DNA from: Spirogloea muscicola
Taxonomy: Eukaryota; Streptophyta; Zygnematophyceae; Spirogloeales; Spirogloeaceae
Direction: 5' to 3'
Assembly (NCBI GenBank): GCA_009602725.1
Contig: WELB01000020.1
Span: 50,339 to 72,983, forward strand
Length of the DNA stretch: 22,645 nucleotides
In this document: positions 9,300 through 17,700 of the stretch, one piece after another
How positions within the stretch are numbered: position 1 is the stretch's first letter
Layout of the letters: each line of letters opens with the position of its first letter
The notes under the pieces: generated by a model
Databases searched by the model: none
Seen by the model: the letters and a program-made list of their open reading frames with translations, nothing else
Told to the model about the DNA's origin: nothing
Position numbers and translations under genes: made by a program

Positions 9300-9495
9300 G
9301 GGGAGCTTGGAAAGGCCAAGTGGGGCAAGTACAAGCTGGCAAGCACATCTCATGCCGCACATCACCGCGGCTACATCCGTTGGCCCGCCTTGCGCGACGC
9401 GCTGCCTCGCAGCGGGGCGAGCAGGCCATCTGCTTCCTCTGCTCTCCTGGAAGCGCGTGCTCTCTCGCTTGATGTTGCTCACTCGCGGGTACTGA
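9300..9495 (+). pseudogene. Decayed LINE ORF2 tail near the glutamine synthetase 5' end
   Basis: One frame ends L-M-L-L-T-R-G-Y-stop at 9493-9495, followed by 'gcttccctctgc', as in other copies. Upstream of that the sequence has lost the family motifs. Its mirror copy is 12692-12887 on the minus strand. It lies about 160 bases upstream of the glutamine synthetase start, so the promoter space is very short unless the palindrome is an artefact. Confidence 0.45.
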
Positions 9496-9549
9496 GCTTC
9501 CCTCTGCATCGTCTCGTCTTCTGTAGTGTAGTCCTTTTTCGGTATGCGG

Positions 9550-9911
9550 TAGCCTGCGCCGCTCGGGCCAAGGAGCTAAAATACGCAGATCACCCGCGGG
9601 AGGACGACTTCTTCCCGCTCGCCATCGATACGCACGGCGCGCTGGGCGCTCGGTGGCTCAAGCTGCTCAACCAGCTCTCACGCCACGCCATTGTCCGCCG
9701 CTTCCATGGGGAGCCGGTGGACTCCCATGCAGCAGGGTTGCTAGCGCAGGTGTACAGCATGCGCTTGGCCGTCTCGCTGCAGAGGTCTATGGCCCGCGCG
9801 CTACACCTGCGTGCAGGCAGAGCCCTCGCTGCTGCCTCTGGCTCTGGCCAGGGGACCCGCTTCCAGGAACCCAGTCTCTCTCACCTGAGGCTGCTTAGCA
9901 GGGGTATCTGA
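9550..9911 (+). pseudogene. Longest LINE ORF2 C-terminal fragment
   Basis: About 120 codons stay open: PLAIDTHGALGARWLKLLNQ, then RRFHGEPVDSHAAGLLAQVY, SMRLAVSLQRSMARALHLRA and the tail L-R-L-L-S-R-G-I-stop (9909-9911). This is the best template for the other copies at 96-336, 803-968, 2315-2510 and 3425-3680. The pattern 'P-A-I-D-x-G-A-L-G' followed by 'L-S-V-x-L-Q-R' is typical of the region after the reverse transcriptase in L1-like ORF2 proteins. No catalytic domain remains. The open frame extends upstream to 9267, but that part reads through the preceding fragment and is not family-like. Confidence 0.6.
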
Positions 9912-10683
9912 GTGCTTCGTAGCTGCTTCGTTTCTTTTTTGTGCTTGTTGTTCTTCGTACTTCCCCTGGCCCCTTCTCGTCCATTGTTCATTCTTTTTTG
10001 GGTTGGCTTTTTCCAGCCCCTATCCTCAATGGGCGAGCCCTTCATATCATTTTTCGACACCTCTTTTCTTTGGCTTTGGACAATGTCCATTCTTTTTGGG
10101 CTGGCTTTGCCAGCCAATCTTCTCTGTAGGCGAGCACTTTCTTTCTTTCTTCCTTCTTCTTCTATTTCTCTCCGACTTGCGGCTGCTGACTCGGGGTTGC
10201 TAAGCTCCCAATCGCTGTAGTCTCTTGCATTGCTGTGTGGTCTTGGCGCCTTGCGGCCCTTTTAGTCCACTCGCGAGCAGGCCGCGCTATGGCTGCTGCC
10301 TCTGGATCAAGGCGGAGTGCCTCTTTCCCAGCTGCGAGTTACTCCGCCTTGCTGCTGCTCACTCGTGGGTACTAAGCTTCCATATGCGGTGGTTCGTGTC
10401 TGGCTGTGTGATTTCTACATTCGGCACCCTTTTGGCTCTTTGGAGGCGCCTTGCCCCCATTGGAAGAGCCACTTCCTTTGGACCTTGTCCATTCTTTCTG
10501 GGCTGGCATTTTACAGCCACTGCGGGCGGCTAGTCTTTCTGACTTGCGGCTACTGACTAGAGGTGATTAGTGTACATGATTTTTGCTTCGTGTGTCTTTC
10601 AGCGCTTCTCAGCCCCTTCAGACCTTGTCATTCTTTCCAGGCTGGCTGTTCACAGCCCTCGCGCCCGTAAAGGAGAGCCACTT
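9912..10683 (+). repeat. Array of LINE 3' UTR modules and tails
   Basis: Four stem-loop modules follow one another: 10000-10019 (GGGTTGG pairing with CCAGCCC, one G-U pair), 10099-10115 (GGCTGGC with GCCAGCC, loop TTT), 10501-10518 (GGCTG with CAGCC) and one at about 10640-10658. Coding-tail remnants 'ctcactcgtgggtactaagcttcc' (10359-10382) and 'ctgactcggggttgctaagctccc' (10187-10210) lie between them, so this is a stack of several 5'-truncated insertions in the same direction. Confidence 0.65.
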
Positions 10684-10702
10684 TCACAGCAAACTGACCC
10701 GC

Positions 10703-10920
10703 TCAGTAATCACGGGTCAGCACATAGAGGTCCATCTTCGATGCCTGAATACCGAATGGACATTCTCAAGCCTTTCTTTCCTCTGCCACCAACAAGAGCT
10801 CGACCAGCATGAGCCTGAGCACGCTGCAAACAGGCCAACACACGACGGCGCAAGAATGATAGATGAGCAGCTGACACGCCCATCTCAACCGGAAGCGCAT
10901 CTGCTTGTCGTGCAGCCTTG
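10703..10920 (-). pseudogene. Second-subfamily LINE ORF2 C-terminal fragment
   Basis: The minus strand reads ADALPVEMGVSAAHLSFLRR, RVLACLQRAQAHAGRALVGG and, after a frame change, L-Y-V-L-T-R-D-Y-stop with the stop at 10703-10705. It matches the plus-strand fragment at 1190-1640. Its 3' UTR side meets the plus-strand array tail to tail at about 10684-10702. Confidence 0.55.
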
Positions 10921-11266
10921 ATCGGAGGGTGTGAAACCGAGGAGCTGTGCAGCCAAAGACGAGTCTCTTTCTTCTTTGACTTGTTCTTTGACACCCACAC
11001 CCCTCCCAGTTGATCTGGCCGCGCTTGCTCCTCCCGCTTCCGACCGTTGGGACGCCCACGCCCGCCGTTCGCGCCGCCGCCGCCGTCGCCGCCGGCGGCG
11101 ACGGCGGCGGCGGCGCGAACGGCGGGCGTGGGCGTCCCAACGGTCGGAAGCGGGAGGAGCAAGCGCGGCCAGATCAACTGGGAGGGGTGTGGGTGTCAAA
11201 GAACAAGTCAAAGAAGAAAGAGACTCGTCTTTGGCTGCACAGCTCCTCGGTTTCACACCCTCCGAT
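10921..11266. other. Palindrome centre, GC-rich self-complementary core
   Basis: No gene. The sequence passes from ordinary composition into 'cgccgccgccgccgtcgccgcc' and straight back into its reverse complement at 11093/11094. Open frames of 123-155 codons that cross this centre exist on both strands only because the sequence mirrors itself. Confidence 0.8.
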
Positions 11267-11484
11267 CAAGGCTGCACGACAAGCAGATGCGCTTCCGGTT
11301 GAGATGGGCGTGTCAGCTGCTCATCTATCATTCTTGCGCCGTCGTGTGTTGGCCTGTTTGCAGCGTGCTCAGGCTCATGCTGGTCGAGCTCTTGTTGGTG
11401 GCAGAGGAAAGAAAGGCTTGAGAATGTCCATTCGGTATTCAGGCATCGAAGATGGACCTCTATGTGCTGACCCGTGATTACTGA
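11267..11484 (+). pseudogene. Mirror copy of the second-subfamily LINE fragment
   Basis: Exact reverse complement of 10703-10920: same ADALPVEMG and LRRRVLACLQRAQAH motifs and the same L-Y-V-L-T-R-D-Y-stop tail. It exists only as part of the right palindrome arm. Confidence 0.6.
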
Positions 11485-11503
11485 GCGGGTCAGTTTGCTG
11501 TGA

Positions 11504-12275
11504 AAGTGGCTCTCCTTTACGGGCGCGAGGGCTGTGAACAGCCAGCCTGGAAAGAATGACAAGGTCTGAAGGGGCTGAGAAGCGCTGAAAGACACACGAA
11601 GCAAAAATCATGTACACTAATCACCTCTAGTCAGTAGCCGCAAGTCAGAAAGACTAGCCGCCCGCAGTGGCTGTAAAATGCCAGCCCAGAAAGAATGGAC
11701 AAGGTCCAAAGGAAGTGGCTCTTCCAATGGGGGCAAGGCGCCTCCAAAGAGCCAAAAGGGTGCCGAATGTAGAAATCACACAGCCAGACACGAACCACCG
11801 CATATGGAAGCTTAGTACCCACGAGTGAGCAGCAGCAAGGCGGAGTAACTCGCAGCTGGGAAAGAGGCACTCCGCCTTGATCCAGAGGCAGCAGCCATAG
11901 CGCGGCCTGCTCGCGAGTGGACTAAAAGGGCCGCAAGGCGCCAAGACCACACAGCAATGCAAGAGACTACAGCGATTGGGAGCTTAGCAACCCCGAGTCA
12001 GCAGCCGCAAGTCGGAGAGAAATAGAAGAAGAAGGAAGAAAGAAAGAAAGTGCTCGCCTACAGAGAAGATTGGCTGGCAAAGCCAGCCCAAAAAGAATGG
12101 ACATTGTCCAAAGCCAAAGAAAAGAGGTGTCGAAAAATGATATGAAGGGCTCGCCCATTGAGGATAGGGGCTGGAAAAAGCCAACCCAAAAAAGAATGAA
12201 CAATGGACGAGAAGGGGCCAGGGGAAGTACGAAGAACAACAAGCACAAAAAAGAAACGAAGCAGCTACGAAGCAC
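11504..12275 (-). repeat. Mirror copy of the LINE 3' UTR array
   Basis: Exact reverse complement of 9912-10683, with the same four stem-loops and tail remnants in the right palindrome arm. Confidence 0.7.
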
Positions 12276-12637
12276 TCAGATACCCCTGCTAAGCAGCCTC
12301 AGGTGAGAGAGACTGGGTTCCTGGAAGCGGGTCCCCTGGCCAGAGCCAGAGGCAGCAGCGAGGGCTCTGCCTGCACGCAGGTGTAGCGCGCGGGCCATAG
12401 ACCTCTGCAGCGAGACGGCCAAGCGCATGCTGTACACCTGCGCTAGCAACCCTGCTGCATGGGAGTCCACCGGCTCCCCATGGAAGCGGCGGACAATGGC
12501 GTGGCGTGAGAGCTGGTTGAGCAGCTTGAGCCACCGAGCGCCCAGCGCGCCGTGCGTATCGATGGCGAGCGGGAAGAAGTCGTCCTCCCGCGGGTGATCT
12601 GCGTATTTTAGCTCCTTGGCCCGAGCGGCGCAGGCTA
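12276..12637 (-). pseudogene. Mirror copy of the longest LINE ORF2 fragment
   Basis: Exact reverse complement of 9550-9911. A further mirror, of the 9300-9495 tail, lies at 12692-12887. If the palindrome is an assembly artefact, neither exists as a separate locus. Confidence 0.6.
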
Positions 12638-12917
12638 CCGCATACCGAAAAAGGACTACACTACAGAAGACGAGACGATGCAGAGGGAAGCTCAGTACCC
12701 GCGAGTGAGCAACATCAAGCGAGAGAGCACGCGCTTCCAGGAGAGCAGAGGAAGCAGATGGCCTGCTCGCCCCGCTGCGAGGCAGCGCGTCGCGCAAGGC
12801 GGGCCAACGGATGTAGCCGCGGTGATGTGCGGCATGAGATGTGCTTGCCAGCTTGTACTTGCCCCACTTGGCCTTTCCAAGCTCCCCCTGCCCGACAAGT
12901 AGTCCCTCGTGGGAGCC

Positions 12918-12923
12918 CACGTG
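12918..12923. promoter_or_regulatory. G-box (CACGTG) upstream of the DUF2358 start
   Basis: CACGTG lies 35 bases before the ATG at 12959, within 'gggagcccacgtgccctgg'. G-boxes are bZIP/bHLH sites common in plant and algal promoters, often light-related. The mirror copy is at 9264-9269, upstream of the glutamine synthetase gene. A six-base motif can occur by chance and there is no functional evidence. Confidence 0.25.
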
Positions 12924-12958
12924 CCCTGGCCAGCCCCCCCCCCCCGTCGGCGCCCGCC

Positions 12959-14399
12959 ATGGCCGCCGCCTTCACGCAGCCGCCTCCGCCGCCGCCCCTC
13001 CCCGTCAGCGCCACCCCCNCAGCCCCGCCGCTGGCCGCCCGCCCCGCCGACGCGCTGCCGCTCGTCCGCCAGCTCGCCTCCGACTACCGCGACCGCGCCT
13101 ACTTCGTCACCGGTGCGCCACCTTCGCCTCTCCGCCGCCCGCGTAGCCCGACCTCCCCGCCGCGGCGGCGGTGCCCGTGCTCACGAGGTGGGGCGGAAGC
13201 TCACGGGCAGGGCGACCTCGCCGATGCCCCAGCTCTGGACGAGCCCGCGCATGCAGCGGCGTTGCAGGGGACATCACCGACTGGGCCTACGCTGACGACT
13301 GCCTCTTCGTCGACCCGACCGTGAGCTTCGCTGGTACGCCCTGGCACACTTGCCTTCTGGACGCTTGCTGTGATGTACAGTATGGTGGGTCCATGCCGTC
13401 GCAACGACGACTGGCCGGCATCATGACGATGTGGGCCTATCGGGGCCTATGCACGTTGAGGAAACCGACGGAACTCACAGGACTTCCGCTTTCCCTTGTC
13501 GTGAAGGCCTTCAAGCATGGAAGCGCAACATTCGTCTCATTGTACCCTTCCTTGTGGAGCCCTCCATCCAACTTCTCGATATTGCGCAAGTAGGACATCT
13601 GGGAGGCCTGCACATAGTCGCCTCATACGCCTGCGTCTGCCTTTGCCTGTATGTGTATGCGCTGTTGGTGCAGCAGATGGATGATGCATAGCCAGGGGTG
13701 AAGGTAGCCAAGCGCGAAGCATCACAGGCATGGCGTGACCTGGCTGCTTGAGCTAGAATATACTCTCAACAGTTGACAGCCAGCCAAAGGCAGAGGAGGC
13801 CAGGAAACTTGTGGACACCTCCGTGCGCAAGTCCGACTACATGTAACTAGTGGAACCTGTTGTCTCACCAGCTTGAGGAGCAGGGGACGCAGGTCATCAG
13901 ATCAGAGTGGCTGTTGAGGTGCGGTTTGCCGAGCTCTGTGCCCTCCTGTGCAGAAGACTATCATTATTGGTGTCATTGACAGGCCAGTTAATTCATCGAG
14001 CAGCAGGGGTTGTCCCGAGGAGGTGAGCCGCTTTGGCAGTAAACACCAGTGTGCATCCATGCTGACAAGCAAGGACCGACGTGATCTCTCATGCACTTTC
14101 AGGACATACCTCGCATTTCCTTGGAGACCACTAATTGCAGTCAAGGGCTCAACAGACCACACGCTCGACGACGAAGGCGTCAAGGTGGGAGCTGCAAGAG
14201 ACCTTTGCCTATATCTGCTTGCATCCAGCCCAAGCAGGCCTCGCAGTTGCCACGTGTGCAGTGCATGTGCTGCGTCTTGATATAGCATGTGCATCTTTGC
14301 ACACAGGTTGTTGAACATGAAGAAGTATGGGAGATCTCCGCCCTGGATGCCATCTTGCAGATGTTTGTGCCATCTGACAAAGCTATCTGGAAGCGCTGA
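12959..14399 (+). CDS. DUF2358 (NTF2-like fold) protein, six exons, 5' end uncertain
   Basis: Uncharacterised family of cyanobacteria, algae and plants, often plastid-targeted; in some plant proteins it precedes a SOUL heme-binding domain. Exons: 12959-13112, 13268-13333, 13507-13589, 13872-13918, 14103-14184, 14307-14399 (stop TGA). All junctions are GT-AG and phases agree, giving about 174 codons. Landmarks: VRQLASDYRDRAYFVTG, YADDCLFVDPTVSFAG, WKRNIRLIVPFLVEPSIQLL, SEWLLRTYLAFPWRPLIAVK, GSTDHTLDD, VVEHEEVWEISALDAILQMF. No SOUL domain follows, because XPO4 on the other strand begins 330 bases on. The first residues (MAAAFTQPPPPPPLPVSATP) are proline-rich, perhaps a short transit peptide. 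They lie in the right palindrome arm and are separated from the conserved part by the N at 13019, so the true start may differ. The frame does stay open through the N if it is one base. Confidence 0.85.
13019..13019. other. Ambiguous base (N) at the palindrome edge
   Basis: The only N in the window. It sits in a C run exactly where the right arm of the inverted repeat ends, inside the first exon of the DUF2358 gene. The equivalent place in the left arm is the eight-G run 9166-9173. It marks a low-confidence junction. Confidence 0.95.
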
Positions 14400-14680
14400 A
14401 ACAAATGGGACGGGGCTATGCCAGTCCTACCACCCTGGCAGTGGAGCCTTGGCCTAAGGTTGGACCACATACGCAGACTGTCGGGTGAAAAGTCATGGAG
14501 CTGCCAAGGACACTTGTGATGACTAGGTTCCACTGCATCCCGTTTGCCTTGTGCAGACTGCTCATGTGGGGTTTGGCACACGAGTCTTGACACATATGTC
14601 TGCTGTGCAGACTGTGTGGTCAACTTTCCGCAAAAAGTGTGCCCTTTGCGGCTTATTCCTAGTGGGCCAAAGAATGGGGG

Positions 14681-14706
14681 TCTGACTTACAAAATTGTAA
14701 GTCAGA
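14681..14706. terminator. Palindromic hairpin with TGTAA on both strands
   Basis: Arms 14681-14692 and 14695-14706 are perfectly complementary (12 bp) around a two-base AA gap. The plus strand holds TGTAA at 14696-14700, and the minus strand holds TGTAA over 14691-14687. UGUAA is the usual poly(A) signal in core green algae. The site lies between the DUF2358 stop (14399) and the XPO4 stop (14727) of two convergent genes, and I saw no other TGTAA in this gap. It could therefore end both transcripts. The hairpin is flanked by 'aaagaatggggg' and 'aaagaatgaggg'. The rest of 14400-14726 is featureless. Confidence 0.6.
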
Positions 14707-14726
14707 GGAAAGAATGAGGGCAACAC

Positions 14727-17700
14727 CTACTTGGTCATCATGAAACCGCGGACATTGCTTAGAAAGAGACGCACATTATGGCGAAACTTCCTGCAATCTG
14801 CTCGACTCATGGTCAATGTGAGACTGCTTGCATTGAAGAGGGAGTCAAAAGCCAAAGCCAGGCGGTGACGAAGGGCAGCATCGCCTTGATGCTCCAGCAT
14901 CTTGCTGGCGAGCCCCTGACAATAGCAGCACCAGAGAGTTTCAGCTCCTTGCCTATCAAACCCCTCCAGGGCCAACTTTTGCTAAGCATCCAAGATGCTC
15001 CATTGACTTTCATCTGAAGACATACCTTATACATGTCATAGTCACAGAGGATGAGCGCAAAAAGGGCATCAGCTGCAGGCTCTGTGAGCTCCGAGCTGCA
15101 CAAAGCCAGAACTTCAATAACCTGATTCTGATGGGATGTTTGAAGCAAGCCACCTTGATGAGTTGGACACTTGACAATGCAACTGGCAAACGTGCATGGA
15201 AGTGTCCATCCTATGCACAAACATAAAGCAGTCATTCTTGGCTGGTTCTAGCAAGCAGCTACTACAAGCTGGTACTTTCTGCAGCACGGTTGACTACTAC
15301 CTGTAGTCCTGGAAGAGGAGGAAATGGAGAAGTGCATTGAGAAAATGCGACAGCACATCCAGTGTGCATGGCTGGCCCCTCGACTTAGCTGCCAGCTGAT
15401 ATGTGGCTAGTGCAGCAATTGCTGCCAATGTCATGGTAATCACCTGCACATCCTGCCTTCGGCAAGATTGACTTTGTGAGTGTGCCAGGGCTAAATTACG
15501 GTGACAGGAGGTCTACATAGTACTTAAAGGTAGTCCAGAGTGACTCCTTCATGTGACATTGGGCATCTACCAAATAGTGCTTCACAAGCACACTCCTGCG
15601 TGCTTTAAAATAGCAGTGGTAGGGAAAACACTTGCTGACCTGATGTCGTAGGCCAAAATCCAGACAACTGATGATCTGTGTGAAGGCTTGGGGAGGTAGC
15701 GTGGCAACTTTTTCAGGGTACACTTCCAACATATGTGATATGAGAGTGAAGTACTGCAGTCATCGTGCAGGGAGTCCGTCAATGCTGGATCGGCAGTTCA
15801 TCTCTAGTAAGATTCAGAATTCGTTTCTACGCTGAGTTCACTCTCTAGAGGATACTCCTCACATGCGCAGGGGTGTCTCGAGCCGTCCTCATGCCTGCAC
15901 TGCTTCCTACAAGTCAATGCACCTGGCGACAGAGCTTGGGGTACTTGAGTAGCTCAACAGACACCAGAGGTGTCACAGTCTGCAAACCAAAGTAGATGAC
16001 CTGCACAGCAAGAGCACAGATTCACTTTCAGCAGCGTCCTGACAGCAAGATCCCCTGGTGACAGAGACCAGCATTCGTCCCAGGCATGTCACAGGTTCCT
16101 CTGAACATCACCTGAGCGATGTCGACGCCTTCAAAGCCATTGCCGTTGGCTTCGCCAAAGTCAAGCTACAAGAAGCGGCACTGTGACAGGGATGTTAGCA
16201 TCTAAAGACACTGAGGCAATGAGGAGGCATGAGCCCAGCGATGCTACACTAAGCTCTCTGCTGGCACTTTGAGGCCTATATCCGCGTGAAGAAGTATCAC
16301 TACCAGGTCTTTGGAGGTAAGGCTCTGTAGGAGCTGAAGTAATGCACGAACATCTCGGCATTTCTCTGACTGCTCTTCTCTGGCCAGATTTGCAGCTGCA
16401 CCTACGGAGACCTGCCCAAGAACCAACATGTAGCTTGTCAGAGCACTTGCATATGATGCCCTGATTATCTTAACTGCTGCAAGTGGAGAAGTCCATGATT
16501 GTAGAAGGTGGGAGCAGCCAACAACACACGTAAGCAAGTGAGCCAACACCTTGCCAATGTTGTGAGCTGAATAGAGCTGAAGAAGCCGCATACAGAAGCC
16601 GATTAGAGTGCCTGTCTCACGGGTATTCAAATATGCAATCTGCCCGTCGACCCAGGTCGTTGCGTACTTGAGCACCAGGTACACCACACTTGGCTGCAGC
16701 AACATTTACATGCATTTGGTATCAATGCTGCCACATTGCAGGACGCAATCTGGTGCAGCAGGATCTAACACGAAGAGTTGCAGGACATACCTCGTCTTTA
16801 TAGATCTGCAGAAGCGTCAGCACGTGCTCCATGATCGCCACACCTGTTTGGAAGACAGCAACCTGGGTGCGAGGGAGAGTGGCCCTTGCAAACCCCCTCA
16901 ACCGTTCCAAAATCCCCGTCACCTGCAGCCCTGCAGTAGTGTGAGCTCTTACTGCATACTGCACTGTTGACAGGACCATGGCAAATTTCACGAGGTTCTG
17001 AACTTGAAACCTTCATCCTGCACAAGAATACACCATGCAGCAGGACCTCGAAGCCGAGGCACAGGACCAGAACTGGCACAAATTGATCCGAATAGTGATG
17101 CTGGAGGCTGCAGTTGGCACCTCCTGCATGATGTCGGGCCGTTGGGCGATCGAAGACAAATCTGAGCGCTGGGCAAGATTTACAACATCCCTGGCTGTGG
17201 GCTCCACAAGCTGCTTGACATACCTGTCCTTGGCAAGACACTCCTCACGAGGCACATTAATGTGGTTGATGAGCAGAAGAACTCATGACAAGATAATGAT
17301 AGTGTGTGGAGGAGGAACTGCAAGACGAAGTATTCTGGATGCCTTACGACGTGCACTCCTGTGCAGAATGAAATCCTGATGCCGCTTGACAGAGAACCTC
17401 CGCCAACTTATACTGCACCCAAGACACTGTCACGCTACATAAGGGCCTCACACAAATCTCCTGCAGCAAAAACGTCTTGGACCTGCGCAAACCAGGCATA
17501 TCTAGCCAAGCACATCTGTGCTACCTGCAGAGGTGACGATAATCTGGTCAGTGCAGCCCCACGGATGGCAAAGGCTTGCGCCAATTGCTGCCACGGTTCC
17601 TGCAGCCGCTCGACGCAATATACTGTCAGTCACACGACGTGCACAGCTCGCTGCTGACTGCCCTGCCATGCAGTTGAGGCATTGCCACCTACCATCTTGA

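Larger units (their letters stand above)
9167..13020. repeat. 3.85-kb perfect palindrome without spacer
   Basis: Every base I compared between arms satisfies x + x' = 22187, so the centre is between 11093 and 11094 and the arms are 9167-11093 and 11094-13020. All open frames of the left arm recur unchanged on the other strand of the right arm. The centre is a GC-rich self-complementary stretch (about 11045-11140). The left end falls in a run of eight G (9166-9173). The right end falls in a C run containing the only N (13019). Zero divergence, zero spacer and an N at the edge favour a fold-back or mis-join in the assembly. A very young real palindrome is the alternative. Confidence 0.95.

Noticed and set aside
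8434-9429. A 331-codon minus-strand open frame across the glutamine synthetase 5' region
   Set aside because: It is an arginine/alanine/proline-rich shadow of GC-rich DNA, runs through intron 1 and uses a different frame from the conserved exon. No family motif is present.
9267-9911. A 214-codon open frame (plus strand) and its mirror 12276-12920 as a novel gene
   Set aside because: Only the last 120 codons have family character, and they match a multi-copy LINE fragment. The first part reads in the wrong frame through an older LINE tail. The mirror exists only through the palindrome.
10710-11477. Open frames of 123-155 codons crossing the palindrome centre on both strands
   Set aside because: They arise from self-mirroring sequence at the centre and end inside LINE fragments; they are not independent genes.
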